Part shown: positions 1 through 5,510 of the stretch, one piece after another | Layout of the letters: each line of letters starts with the position of its first letter | Numbering within the stretch: the stretch's first letter is position 1 | NCBI GenBank assembly: GCA_016929875.1 | Contig: JAFGHZ010000055.1 | Span: 1-5,511, forward strand | DNA from: Dehalococcoidales bacterium | GTDB taxonomy: Bacteria; Chloroflexota; Dehalococcoidia; Dehalococcoidales; Fen-1064 | Direction of reading: 5' to 3' | DNA length: 5,511 nucleotides | The notes under the pieces: model-generated | Seen by the model: only the letters and a program-made list of their open reading frames with translations | Database searches by the model: none | What the model was told of the DNA's origin: nothing | Program-made: the position numbers and the translations under genes

Positions 1-1
1 G

Positions 2-742
2 GGCGGCGTTCTTGCGGCTTCTCTGGCGGAAAAAAATTACATTGGATCAGGGACTGTCCTCGATGGCAAAGACGGGCTGATTCGCGCCTTATCGTTCAAA
101 GACCAGTACGATTACGGGCGCATTACGGATACGCTGGGCAAGCAGTGGGAAATGAAAGATACCAGCATCAAGTTGTATGCCTGCTGTCGTTTCTCCGGTC
201 CTGTTTTTGACTGTGCGCTGGATCTTTACAGTCAAGGTGTCAGGTCGGACAACGTCAAGAGAGTCGTTGCCAGGGTAGGAGATTTCTCGATCAAGATGCT
301 GTGTAATCCCGTCGAGCAAAAACGCAAGCCGGTAACCCATGTTGACGCGCAGTTCAGTCTTCCGTGGGCGGTAGCGACCGCGATCTGCAAGAACCGGGGC
401 AACATCGAGGAGTTCTCGGTAGAGGCATTGAAAGATACGGATGTATTAGATGTGGCGGCCAGGGTAGACTGGGAACTGGATCCTGAAGCTGAAGCCATGT
501 ATCCCAAAGCATATCCGGCTACGTTAACAGCGGAGTTGAACGATGGACGGACCGTCCAGTCCCACGTGGATTATCCTAAAGGTGATCCCGAGAATCCGGC
601 GACAAAAGAGGAAATCGTTGCCAAGTTCAATTCCTTGACCGGCGCCTATCTGGATGAAGAAAAGAGAAACAAGATAATCAGCACCGTTGACCGTCTTGAA
701 GAACTTGAAGATATCTCTGAACTGGCGGACATGGTCCGATAG
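2..742 (+). CDS. MmgE/PrpD family protein, C-terminal part (5' end outside window)
   Basis: The frame is open from base 2, so the gene starts before the window; the in-frame ATG at 152 lies inside the conserved domain and is not the real start. About 246 C-terminal residues are visible. The first 30 or so match the family's 'LA..G..G....l.G..G' segment (KNYIGSGTVLDGKDGL). Next comes the signature KLYACCRFSGPVFDCAL (residues 57-73), then DAQFSLPWAVA and a KGDPENPATKEEIVAKF tail typical of the C-terminal MmgE/PrpD domain. The family covers 2-methylcitrate dehydratase, cis-aconitate decarboxylase and related cytosolic enzymes acting on carboxylic acids; the substrate here cannot be told. In the signature, the position that is His in the second MmgE/PrpD gene of this window (CCRLNH) is Gly here (CCRFSG). 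Family assignment is secure, function is not. Confidence 0.9.
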   Translation, partial: GGVLAASLAEKNYIGSGTVLDGKDGLIRALSFKDQYDYGRITDTLGKQWEMKDTSIKLYACCRFSGPVFDCALDLYSQGVRSDNVKRVVARVGDFSIKMLCNPVEQKRKPVTHVDAQFSLPWAVATAICKNRGNIEEFSVEALKDTDVLDVAARVDWELDPEAEAMYPKAYPATLTAELNDGRTVQSHVDYPKGDPENPATKEEIVAKFNSLTGAYLDEEKRNKIISTVDRLEELEDISELADMVR

Positions 743-850
743 CCGGTGTGTTGGCCTGTGTGTTTCAAGATATTTACCAAGCGGAGTTCATTGAAAACGC
801 TAAAAATACAGAAGCTTTCTCGGGTAAAGCGACCAATTTAGACACAAGGT

Positions 851-890
851 TCGCCCTTCGGTTCAATAGCCGGAGGGCGATACACTTTTT
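851..890 (+). terminator. Intrinsic terminator after the first MmgE/PrpD gene
   Basis: An 11-bp stem (TCGCCCTTCGG at 851-861 with CCGGAGGGCGA at 870-880, one T-G wobble) closes an 8-base loop. It is followed within a few bases by TTTTT at 886-890. It lies about 110 bases after the stop at 742 and before the convergent gene's stop. On the minus strand no T-run follows the stem, so it should mainly stop rightward transcription. Nothing else is evident in 743-915. Confidence 0.75.
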
Positions 891-915
891 ACCTATTCTG
901 GTGATTTAATCTTTC

Positions 916-2316
916 TCAATCTGTCTTGATAAGTTGGATTAGATCGAGAATACTGTCCAGCTTTTCCAGGTTCTCTATCATTTCGATAATCTTTTCGGCG
1001 TTTTCCCTTTTCAGCATTCCCCCAAACTCGACATTATTCCAGTATTTGGTCAGTAATTCATCTTCAGAAAGCGGTCTTCTCGGATCACCTCGTGCGATTT
1101 CTGTAAACTCGGAAATATTTTGTCCATCCCTCAATCTTATACTTACCCGGGCACTTTCTGCCTCACCTTCCGTGAGTGCGGTCATCTTCATTTTACCGAC
1201 CAATATCATTATTTTCGGGTCACGGATTGCTTCTTCGGTAAAATCCTTTGGCACGGAGCTTTTTCGGAGTAACACATTTGCGACATTGTACTGAATGCTG
1301 AAAATCGCACTGGCGTGGGGAAAGTCACCAATTTCGAAAGGTTTACTGAGAATATCTTCTAATACAGGTGGTGCTACCTGGATAATGATTTCATCAATAT
1401 CATTGATTTGAATCTCATACTTTTGCACCAGCGCAAGGGCGCAGTCGATTGCACTATGATTGAGCCGGCAACAGGGATAAGGCTTGAAGGTGCTGTCTGA
1501 GTAATATTCCTGACCCAGGTTTTTTGTCACAATTTCAGGATCGCGAACGCCCGCGCTAAATACGTTGTAGTAGCCAAAATCAGAGAAAAGAGCGTCTTTC
1601 GCACCGGTCCAGCCAGCCCTGGCCATCTGAGCAGAAATAATACTGTCACGGGCTGAAGTTCCCTGAGAAAGCTTATACGCAGTGGTAGTGTCATAAATCA
1701 ACTGATGAGAGCCGCCGAGATAAGCTAAAAGTAGCCCCAGGGCATTTCTTAATTGAATCGAATCAAGTTTGAGGATCCTTCCGGCGATTGCCGTTGAACC
1801 AAAAAGATTAATCGGTCCTACCCGGTCACGACCGCTGAAAGTACTTGGCCCGCTGCCAAGAATCGAAACTCTCGCGGATAAATCATCACCGACCAATAGC
1901 GCTGTTAAGAATTCCTTTCCCGTAATATCTTGAATTTCACTCAAAGCCAAGGCAACCATCAAGGTGGTACCAGTTATGTGACCCGGGACACTTACGCCAT
2001 CAACATAGGGACTCACCGGTTCAAAATCGAAAGATCGTGCCATAATAGCATTCATCATTGCTGCATTATGGGCGGGTACTTTCACACCGTGTACCAGAAT
2101 AGTCGCTTCTTGCCGGCCTCCCCATGTTCTTATCAAATCATATAGTTGAGAGTTTCCGGCATCGTTTGCTCCGCCTATCAAACAACCTAACGTATCAAGA
2201 ATCCGGTTCTTGGCGTGTTTAATGGTGCCTTTTTCGATGTCTTCAAAACGGGTTTGTACCACATTAGTAATCAATTGATCGAGAAAGGTTGTATTTCCGG
2301 GATCGTTCATATTCAT
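916..2316 (-). CDS. MmgE/PrpD family protein (complete)
   Basis: A complete member of the family, 466 residues from the chosen ATG at 2316, within the usual length. The N-terminal all-helical domain starts with FLDQLITNVV and carries ARSFDFEPVSP (about 93-103) and VPGHITG (110-116), then KLSQGTSAR (215-223), GWTGAKDALF (235-244) and the signature KPYPCCRLNHSAIDCAL (278-294). The C-terminal end has RGDPRRPLSEDELLTKY. The family's usual acidic 'DFDDT' motif reads DFEPV here, so the Thr and one Asp are missing and about six residues are inserted before the His; substrate specificity may differ. Start choice: ATG 2316 or ATG 2310, both preceded by GAAGAG (spacing 3 or 9). The frame is open further upstream, including a TTG at 2382, but that extension lies outside the domain. 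It is probably co-transcribed with the upstream cupin. Substrate unknown; it is only distantly similar to the convergent homologue. Confidence 0.9.
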   Translation of the reverse strand: MNMNDPGNTTFLDQLITNVVQTRFEDIEKGTIKHAKNRILDTLGCLIGGANDAGNSQLYDLIRTWGGRQEATILVHGVKVPAHNAAMMNAIMARSFDFEPVSPYVDGVSVPGHITGTTLMVALALSEIQDITGKEFLTALLVGDDLSARVSILGSGPSTFSGRDRVGPINLFGSTAIAGRILKLDSIQLRNALGLLLAYLGGSHQLIYDTTTAYKLSQGTSARDSIISAQMARAGWTGAKDALFSDFGYYNVFSAGVRDPEIVTKNLGQEYYSDSTFKPYPCCRLNHSAIDCALALVQKYEIQINDIDEIIIQVAPPVLEDILSKPFEIGDFPHASAIFSIQYNVANVLLRKSSVPKDFTEEAIRDPKIMILVGKMKMTALTEGEAESARVSIRLRDGQNISEFTEIARGDPRRPLSEDELLTKYWNNVEFGGMLKRENAEKIIEMIENLEKLDSILDLIQLIKTD

Positions 2317-2508
2317 TGTCTCTTCATTCTTGGGCGTCTGCCATTGTGACTTTGTGCGGTTGGCTACTGCTTTTCCCTGCAAGATTGCCTGACATTCCGG
2401 GGAAATTAAGTGGTCGCGCCAGCTTCCATATCCCGTTTCGTAAAGTATTGAGAGAATCTTATTTGTCTCCCCAGATGTCTGAGATTCCAGCAGATTGGTC
2501 GGGCGTCA
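2317..2508 (-). other. Stop-free in-frame segment between the cupin and the MmgE/PrpD gene
   Basis: Reading leftward, the cupin's stop TAG (2511-2509) is followed directly by TGA (2508-2506). The same frame then stays open for about 63 codons into the MmgE/PrpD gene. The conceptual peptide includes ILSILYETGYGSWRDHL and SPECQAILQGKAVANR, which looks protein-like but matches no family I recognise. No ATG with a ribosome binding site precedes it; the only start-like codon noted is TTG at 2382. It may be a decayed gene end, an N-terminal extension, or chance. Confidence 0.3.
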
Positions 2509-2961
2509 CTATTTTGGTTGATAAAAATCTACTTTTCCAGCGAAGTTACTATAATAATCGGGGGTTAAAGGAATAGGGTGAAAGAGGACTGGTTTGGCGA
2601 TTCTTTTAAATGTTAGTGGAGTATGAACCAGACCAGCTGGTATATAAACCACCGTGGGCTTCTCAATCAAGAAAACTTCACATTCCGTGCCCATCGATAA
2701 TTCTATTGTGGCATCAAAATCAAAAATGTTCTCTAGATTTCCACCCAAAAAGCAAAGGAACTCGTCAAATTTATGGGTATGCGGTATCCGATCGAATAAT
2801 ACGGGCTCCTTGATATACCTCCACGCCATACAGAAATTTGCCAATGAACCAAAATGTAATGCGCTGTCTACATACGCACTTGGGGCGGACAATTTTACCC
2901 TGGATTCATTTCTTAAGGCCGGTTCAGTTAAAAAATATTTGGCGTACTTGCTCTCTTTCAT
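2509..2961 (-). CDS. Small cupin-domain protein
   Basis: A 150-residue single-domain cupin. Motif 1 is seen as HTHKFDEFLCFLGG (His61, His63, Glu67, Gly74), matching HxH(x)3E(x)6G. Motif 2 is PAGLVH (Pro108, Gly110, His113), matching PxGxxH. All four usual metal ligands (three His and one Glu) are present, so a metal-binding beta-barrel is expected. Cytosolic: no signal peptide or membrane segment. Whether it is an enzyme (isomerase, dioxygenase, decarboxylase) or a ligand sensor cannot be told. The start is firm: AGGAGG at 2971-2966 sits four bases upstream of the ATG at 2961. It is the first gene of a likely two-gene minus-strand unit with the MmgE/PrpD gene, starting about 190 bases after the cupin stop, which suggests a shared pathway for a carboxylic acid substrate. 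Confidence 0.85.
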   Translation of the reverse strand: MKESKYAKYFLTEPALRNESRVKLSAPSAYVDSALHFGSLANFCMAWRYIKEPVLFDRIPHTHKFDEFLCFLGGNLENIFDFDATIELSMGTECEVFLIEKPTVVYIPAGLVHTPLTFKRIAKPVLFHPIPLTPDYYSNFAGKVDFYQPK

Positions 2962-2965
2962 ATTA

Positions 2966-2971
2966 CCTCCT
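2966..2971 (-). promoter_or_regulatory. Strong ribosome binding site of the cupin gene
   Basis: AGGAGG on the minus strand, four bases before the ATG at 2961. It is the strongest Shine-Dalgarno sequence in the window and fixes the start of the cupin. Confidence 0.8.
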
Positions 2972-2998
2972 GATATTTATGTAATTAGCTACTAATAC

Positions 2999-3028
2999 CT
3001 TATAAAAGACTCTCGATTAGGAAGGCAA
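2999..3028 (-). promoter_or_regulatory. Candidate sigma-70-type promoter for the cupin-MmgE/PrpD unit
   Basis: On the minus strand, TTGCCT (3028-3023) and TATAAG (3004-2999) are separated by 18 bases. The start site would be about 30 bases before the cupin ATG, leaving room for the strong ribosome binding site. It is a match by eye only and the -10 box is imperfect. Confidence 0.35.
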
Positions 3029-3103
3029 AGCATATTCAAGTAATTAAAGTGAAATTGGTACCACCGTTCCTTGTCGTCTATTTTTTAATGTTCCATGAAA
3101 TGC

Positions 3104-3127
3104 AGCAAACAACTGTCAGTTGTTGCT
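3104..3127. promoter_or_regulatory. Palindrome in the divergent intergenic region; possible operator or hairpin
   Basis: ACAACTGTCAGTTGT (3109-3123) is a perfect 7-1-7 palindrome. It is extended by AGCA/TGCT on the outside with one bulged A (3108), giving 9 paired bases around a 5-base loop if folded. It sits between the divergent cupin and SnoaL-like genes, upstream of both candidate promoters, as expected of an operator. No poly-T tract follows at once, so a terminator is less likely. Confidence 0.4.
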
Positions 3128-3157
3128 TTATTACTCTTTACGCTCGATTCTCAAACA

Positions 3158-3186
3158 TTTATAGTGGACATTGTACATCGTATAAA
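3158..3186 (+). promoter_or_regulatory. Weak candidate promoter upstream of the SnoaL-like gene
   Basis: TTTATA (3158-3163), a 17-base gap and TATAAA (3181-3186). The -35 box is poor. If used, the transcript would have a leader of about 125 bases before the gene at 3320. I see no further structure in the rest of this 358-bp gap (2962-3319) beyond the palindrome. Confidence 0.2.
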
Positions 3187-3319
3187 TGATTGAAAACAAG
3201 CAGTATTATGACCTGAAGACTACAAAGTCATGGGGGCTGCTGATCCCGGGGGAAGTTCACAGGCACCATGAGCGCTTACGGGAAATACCCTGAAAGAAAA
3301 ATTTGTAAGGGGGAAGCAA

Positions 3320-3811
3320 ATGGAACTGGATGAAATTACACGTCGTCTTCAAACCCTGGAGGACATTGAGGCAATCGAGAGACTACAGCACCGATACATT
3401 TATCTTCTGTTGAATAACCAATGGCAGGAAATGGCGGACTGCTTCACTCAAGACGCCTACGCTAATATCTGGAGGCATGGTGGACACCAGGGTAAGGAAG
3501 CCATTTACAGACTATTCACGGAACGTATTGCTAAAGTGAATCCCGCCGGTGAAAAAAGAGATGCCCATTTTACCGTCATGCCGGTTATTACCGTAGAGGG
3601 AGACAAAGCCCGGGGTTACTGGATGCTTTACATCTTTGCGGCTGATCCTGATAACCCTGGTTCGGTACGGTATAATCAGGGTCTGTACGATTGTGAGTAC
3701 GCAAGGGTGAACGGCGAATGGAAATTCAGCAAGCTTGTCTGGACTAATCCCTGGCCTTTGACTCCCGATTCTTTACCAAGGCCGGAAGACTGGCAAAACC
3801 CAGACCGGTAG
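3320..3811 (+). CDS. NTF2/SnoaL-like family protein
   Basis: A 163-residue single-domain protein with the layout of SnoaL-like (NTF2 fold) proteins. An N-terminal helix runs to LEDIEAIERLQHRYIYLL (about 13-30). Then come the pocket-side segment QWQEMADCFTQDAYANIW (34-51), GKEAIYRLF (58-66) and HFTVMPVITVEGDKARGYWML (83-103). The closing strand is GLYDCEYARVNGEWKFSKL (121-139). The family includes small-ring cyclases, dehydratases, dioxygenase beta subunits and ligand-binding proteins; catalytic residues cannot be assigned here. Cytosolic, with no signal peptide. AAGGGGGA at 3307-3314 is a good ribosome binding site five bases before the ATG. It is transcribed away from the cupin operon across a shared intergenic region and appears to be a single-gene unit. 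Confidence 0.85.
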   Translation: MELDEITRRLQTLEDIEAIERLQHRYIYLLLNNQWQEMADCFTQDAYANIWRHGGHQGKEAIYRLFTERIAKVNPAGEKRDAHFTVMPVITVEGDKARGYWMLYIFAADPDNPGSVRYNQGLYDCEYARVNGEWKFSKLVWTNPWPLTPDSLPRPEDWQNPDR

Positions 3812-3813
3812 CA

Positions 3814-3834
3814 GCGCGCGCAACCAGCGTGCGC
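3814..3834 (+). terminator. GC-rich hairpin just after the SnoaL-like gene; possible terminator
   Basis: GCGCGCGC (3814-3821) pairs with GCGTGCGC (3827-3834), with one G-T pair and a 5-base loop AACCA. It begins two bases after the stop codon. No T-run follows directly (the nearest is GTTTTAT some 20 bases on), so termination would be weak or factor-assisted; it could instead protect the 3' end of the message. Confidence 0.35.
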
Positions 3835-3969
3835 CAGCCGACTAATAATACGGGTTTTATAAGTACCTACATTGAGAAATGGTGAACCCGGGGAAAACAC
3901 ATCGGTCAGCTTTTTAAAAAATCATGTCCGGCGAATGCACTGAAAACTTAGCGATTTTGCTTCAATAAA

Positions 3970-4000
3970 TGGAGCCAGCGAATGGATTCGAACTATCGCA
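3970..4000 (-). other. tRNA 3'-end-like fragment (degenerate, no 5' half)
   Basis: Read on the minus strand from 4000 to 3970, the sequence has the exact spacing of a tRNA 3' end. It shows a T-stem GATAG, T-loop TTCGAAT, returning stem CCATT, a 7-base acceptor strand CGCTGGC, discriminator T and CCA. The T-stem has three Watson-Crick pairs, one G-T pair and one A-C mismatch. The matching 5' acceptor strand and an anticodon arm are not found upstream on that strand, so it is not a working tRNA. It could be a partial duplication of the kind left by integration at a tRNA 3' end, or decayed tRNA. It is suggestive only. Confidence 0.35.
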
Positions 4001-4067
4001 GTTCTATTTCCATGTACAGGACACGAGAAGTAAAGTCTGAAAAATCGACCAAAGGGGATTCGAACTA
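3984..4067. repeat. Two copies of the 12-mer GGATTCGAACTA, 72 bp apart
   Basis: Perfect copies lie at 3984-3995 and 4056-4067. On the minus strand each reads TAGTTCGAATCC, the T-arm core of tRNAs. The second copy does not form a T-stem and lacks CCA at the expected place. Together with the first fragment they suggest repeated tRNA-derived pieces in the 446-bp gap 3812-4257, which otherwise holds no gene I can support. Confidence 0.5.
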
Positions 4068-4133
4068 AAATTTGAAGCTGATTTTTAATCTATGAAAAGA
4101 AGCTTGTCGGTTTTTGAGGCTAAATGAAAAATG

Positions 4134-4163
4134 GTGGAGCTGAGGTATCAATAGGTAGTACCG
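4134..4163 (+). repeat. 30-bp direct repeat, left copy (upstream of the immunity gene)
   Basis: Identical over 30 bases to 4843-4872; the core is GAGCTGAGGTATCAATAGG. Weaker similarity seems to continue for some 25-30 bases past the identical core in both copies. In this copy GTGG at the left end and CCAC just after the repeat (4164-4167), plus GGTA/TACC inside it, could fold into an interrupted hairpin. The left end with its preceding bases (TGGTGGAGCTGAGG) also resembles the reverse complement of a tRNA 3' end with CCA, though no T-loop follows. Confidence 0.85.
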
Positions 4164-4206
4164 CCACAGATTTCAAGCTCGAATTCAATTTAGTCGTTTA
4201 GGCGCG

Positions 4207-4235
4207 TTGTTTTGTTTATGAGCATGACTTAAAAT
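4207..4235 (+). promoter_or_regulatory. Candidate promoter of the immunity gene
   Basis: TTGTTT (4207-4212) and TAAAAT (4230-4235) are 17 bases apart. Transcription would start near 4242, giving a short leader that just includes the ribosome binding site at 4245-4250. It lies between the left repeat copy and the gene, so the repeat-bracketed unit would carry its own promoter. Confidence 0.4.
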
Positions 4236-4244
4236 GCATACTGG

Positions 4245-4250
4245 TAGGAG
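4245..4250 (+). promoter_or_regulatory. Ribosome binding site that sets the start of the immunity gene
   Basis: TAGGAG lies 7 bases before the ATG at 4258. It supports that start over the upstream in-frame ATG at 4234, which overlaps the -10 box and has no ribosome binding site. Confidence 0.65.
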
Positions 4251-4257
4251 CATCATT

Positions 4258-4782
4258 ATGCCGGAAAAGATAAGACCAGTAAAATTGCTATACGATATTC
4301 GCAAGTCCGTCTCAGAGATCCTCGGCAAACCTTTTACAGAACGTACAGACCATCAGGTCTTCAAGCCTGACCAGAGATTACTGGCTATTTGGGCGGCAGA
4401 ATGCTCAGAGCGTGTTCTTATTTATTTTGAAGAAAAGTATCCTGATGATGGCAGACCACGAAAGGCAATCGAAGTGCTTCGGGACTGGATAGCTACTGGA
4501 GTGTTTAGTATGGCTGTCATACGTAAGGCTTCTCTTAGTGCGCATGCCGCAGCCAAAGGGAAAACAGAAGCAGCCGCAGTCTTCGCTGCGCATGCGGTAG
4601 GTCAAGCGGTCGGCACGGCACATGTTGTGACTCATGCTTTGGGGGCTTCCTTATATGCCATCAGAGCCGTTGCTGCTCACTCGGGAAATGTGAACGATGG
4701 CATCAAAGAGCGTGACTGGCAACTTGAACGATTGCGCGAATATGTTGAGCACTCCAGGCAGCAACGTAGCGACCTTTTGTAA
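4258..4782 (+). CDS. Imm5-like putative immunity protein
   Basis: A 174-residue protein matching the Imm5 (putative immunity protein) pattern as I know it. It has RLLAIWAAECSERVL (about 40-54), FEEKYPDDGRPRKAIEVLRDW (57-77), then an Ala/His-rich helical region with AHAAAK (95-100) and AAHAVGQAVGTAHVVTHALG (110-129), and a basic helical tail ERDWQLERL (151-159). Such proteins are thought to neutralise a partner polymorphic toxin inside the cell; biochemical proof for this subfamily is thin. No signal peptide; expected in the cytosol. No toxin or secretion gene is visible nearby, so here it is an orphan. It has its own candidate promoter and is bracketed by a perfect 30-bp direct repeat, suggesting acquisition as a cassette. 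Start at 4258 is chosen for its ribosome binding site; 4234 would add eight residues. Confidence 0.8.
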   Translation: MPEKIRPVKLLYDIRKSVSEILGKPFTERTDHQVFKPDQRLLAIWAAECSERVLIYFEEKYPDDGRPRKAIEVLRDWIATGVFSMAVIRKASLSAHAAAKGKTEAAAVFAAHAVGQAVGTAHVVTHALGASLYAIRAVAAHSGNVNDGIKERDWQLERLREYVEHSRQQRSDLL

Positions 4783-4842
4783 GCTCTTTTGAAACAAAGA
4801 TAAAACGGAAGTAGCGCAATAGTAGCACAAAAATAGCATGAA

Positions 4843-4872
4843 GTGGAGCTGAGGTATCAATAGGTAGTACCG
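4843..4872 (+). repeat. 30-bp direct repeat, right copy (downstream of the immunity gene)
   Basis: Same orientation and sequence as 4134-4163, 709 bp further on, beginning 60 bases after the immunity gene's stop. It is followed at 4887-4900 by CTGATTTTTAATCT, which also occurs at 4078-4091 upstream of the left copy. The right flank therefore carries pieces found on both sides of the left copy. No inverted terminal repeats or transposase accompany them. Confidence 0.85.
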
Positions 4873-4959
4873 GCAAAGACTTCGACCTGATTTTTAATCT
4901 GAGCATTTGACTGCTAACACTGCCAGTCGTTAATACTCTGGTTTAGCTCTAAGTTCTGC

Positions 4960-5043
4960 TTAGGCTGATCCAGATAAGGCGTTCCATAGCTTAATCGCCA
5001 CCTCTTTATCAAACTTTTTCCGGGCCGCATAGCACGCGGTTAG
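4960..5043 (-). other. Short protein-like open stretch, possible gene remnant
   Basis: On the minus strand, between TGA (5046-5044) and TAA (4962-4960), 27 codons are open. They give a basic, amphipathic helix-like peptide containing ARKKFDKEVAIKLWNALSG. It has no start codon of its own and overlaps the end of the beta-rich gene in another frame. It could be the true C-terminus of a frameshifted gene or the tail of a decayed one. No family is recognised, and its shortness makes chance possible. Confidence 0.2.
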
Positions 5044-5510
5044 TCATCTTCGGGCAGGGTAAACGGTAGATTAGGCCACCCGGTGTGTATATTATATTGC
5101 CATACTGTTCCGTTACCCGAAACATCGCATAGAACGGTGGCTTCTCCCGTCATCGCTGAATCCGCCGCAGTGGTGACTTCTAACGTCAGAGTGACCTGTG
5201 GTGGCTGGGTACCACCATTCACTCCCTCAGGCATGATAAATTCCCCGAAGATATGGAAACCTGCCCATCCTGTCCAATTCCCCATATCGGGAGCCCACCA
5301 TAAAGATACTTTTTCGATATTAAGACCGATGCCGTCGAGATTCCCGTTACCCACGCCTTGGAATTGCCATACGTTACCGTGCTGCGAAGGCCGCCCGGTA
5401 AATTCTACGGAATCCGATAGCGACTCGCCGGAAATGGTCAGAGTAATTACGGCAATCCTGTCCGGGTAAAACGGGTCAATGCCTTCGGGTGCTTTTATCA
5501 AGCCGCTTGC
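5040..5510 (-). CDS. Unrecognised beta-rich protein, C-terminal part (5' end outside window)
   Basis: The frame is open on the minus strand to the window edge, giving about 156 residues ending in PEDD. TTG at 5501 is the only start-like codon near the edge and has no ribosome binding site, so the gene very probably begins outside. The protein is rich in Thr, Ser, Gly, Trp and Val with alternating hydrophobic strands, suggesting beta-sandwich domains; it has no membrane segment and a single Cys. Counting from the TTG codon, two related stretches appear about 89 residues apart: a VITLTI strand followed by GNVWQF (42-47), and a VTLTLEV strand followed by GTVWQY (131-136). This hints at a tandem duplication. 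Such composition fits a surface, adhesin or carbohydrate-binding module, but I recognise no family and assign no function. Confidence 0.6.
   Translation of the reverse strand, partial: ASGLIKAPEGIDPFYPDRIAVITLTISGESLSDSVEFTGRPSQHGNVWQFQGVGNGNLDGIGLNIEKVSLWWAPDMGNWTGWAGFHIFGEFIMPEGVNGGTQPPQVTLTLEVTTAADSAMTGEATVLCDVSGNGTVWQYNIHTGWPNLPFTLPEDD

Noticed and set aside
2289..2576. Rightward reading frame opposite the MmgE/PrpD gene start and cupin end
   Set aside because: It is antisense to two well-supported genes, its translation has no family-like motif and it lacks a convincing ribosome binding site; a shadow frame. The same applies to the antisense frames over 232-507, 926-1294, 1930-2145, 2610-2995, 3676-3900, 4405-4906 and 5083-5469.
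3050..3087. T-box-like string TGGTACCACCG followed by a T-run
   Set aside because: It resembles the T-box core, but the ACCGCG part is imperfect, no Stem I or specifier loop is seen upstream, and the next rightward gene is about 230 bases away and is not an amino-acid or tRNA-ligase gene. TGGTACCA is probably just a short palindrome.
3186..3293. 35-codon rightward reading frame starting MIENKQYYDLK
   Set aside because: It has no ribosome binding site, begins right after an in-frame TAA, overlaps the candidate -10 box and matches no family I recognise. It could be a gene remnant, but support is too thin.
4234..4257. Upstream ATG as start of the immunity gene
   Set aside because: It overlaps the candidate -10 box and lacks a ribosome binding site, while the ATG at 4258 has TAGGAG at a good distance.
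4783..4960. Possible integron attC sites around the immunity gene
   Set aside because: The repeats do not begin and end with the paired RYYYAAC/GTTRRRY core sites. The nearby GCTAAC and GTTTAGC do not fit the consensus, and no integrase is present.
4949..4963. Small hairpin CTAAG-TTCTG-CTTAG as terminator of the minus-strand beta-rich gene
   Set aside because: The stem is only 5 bp and A/T-rich, and no T-run follows on the minus strand.
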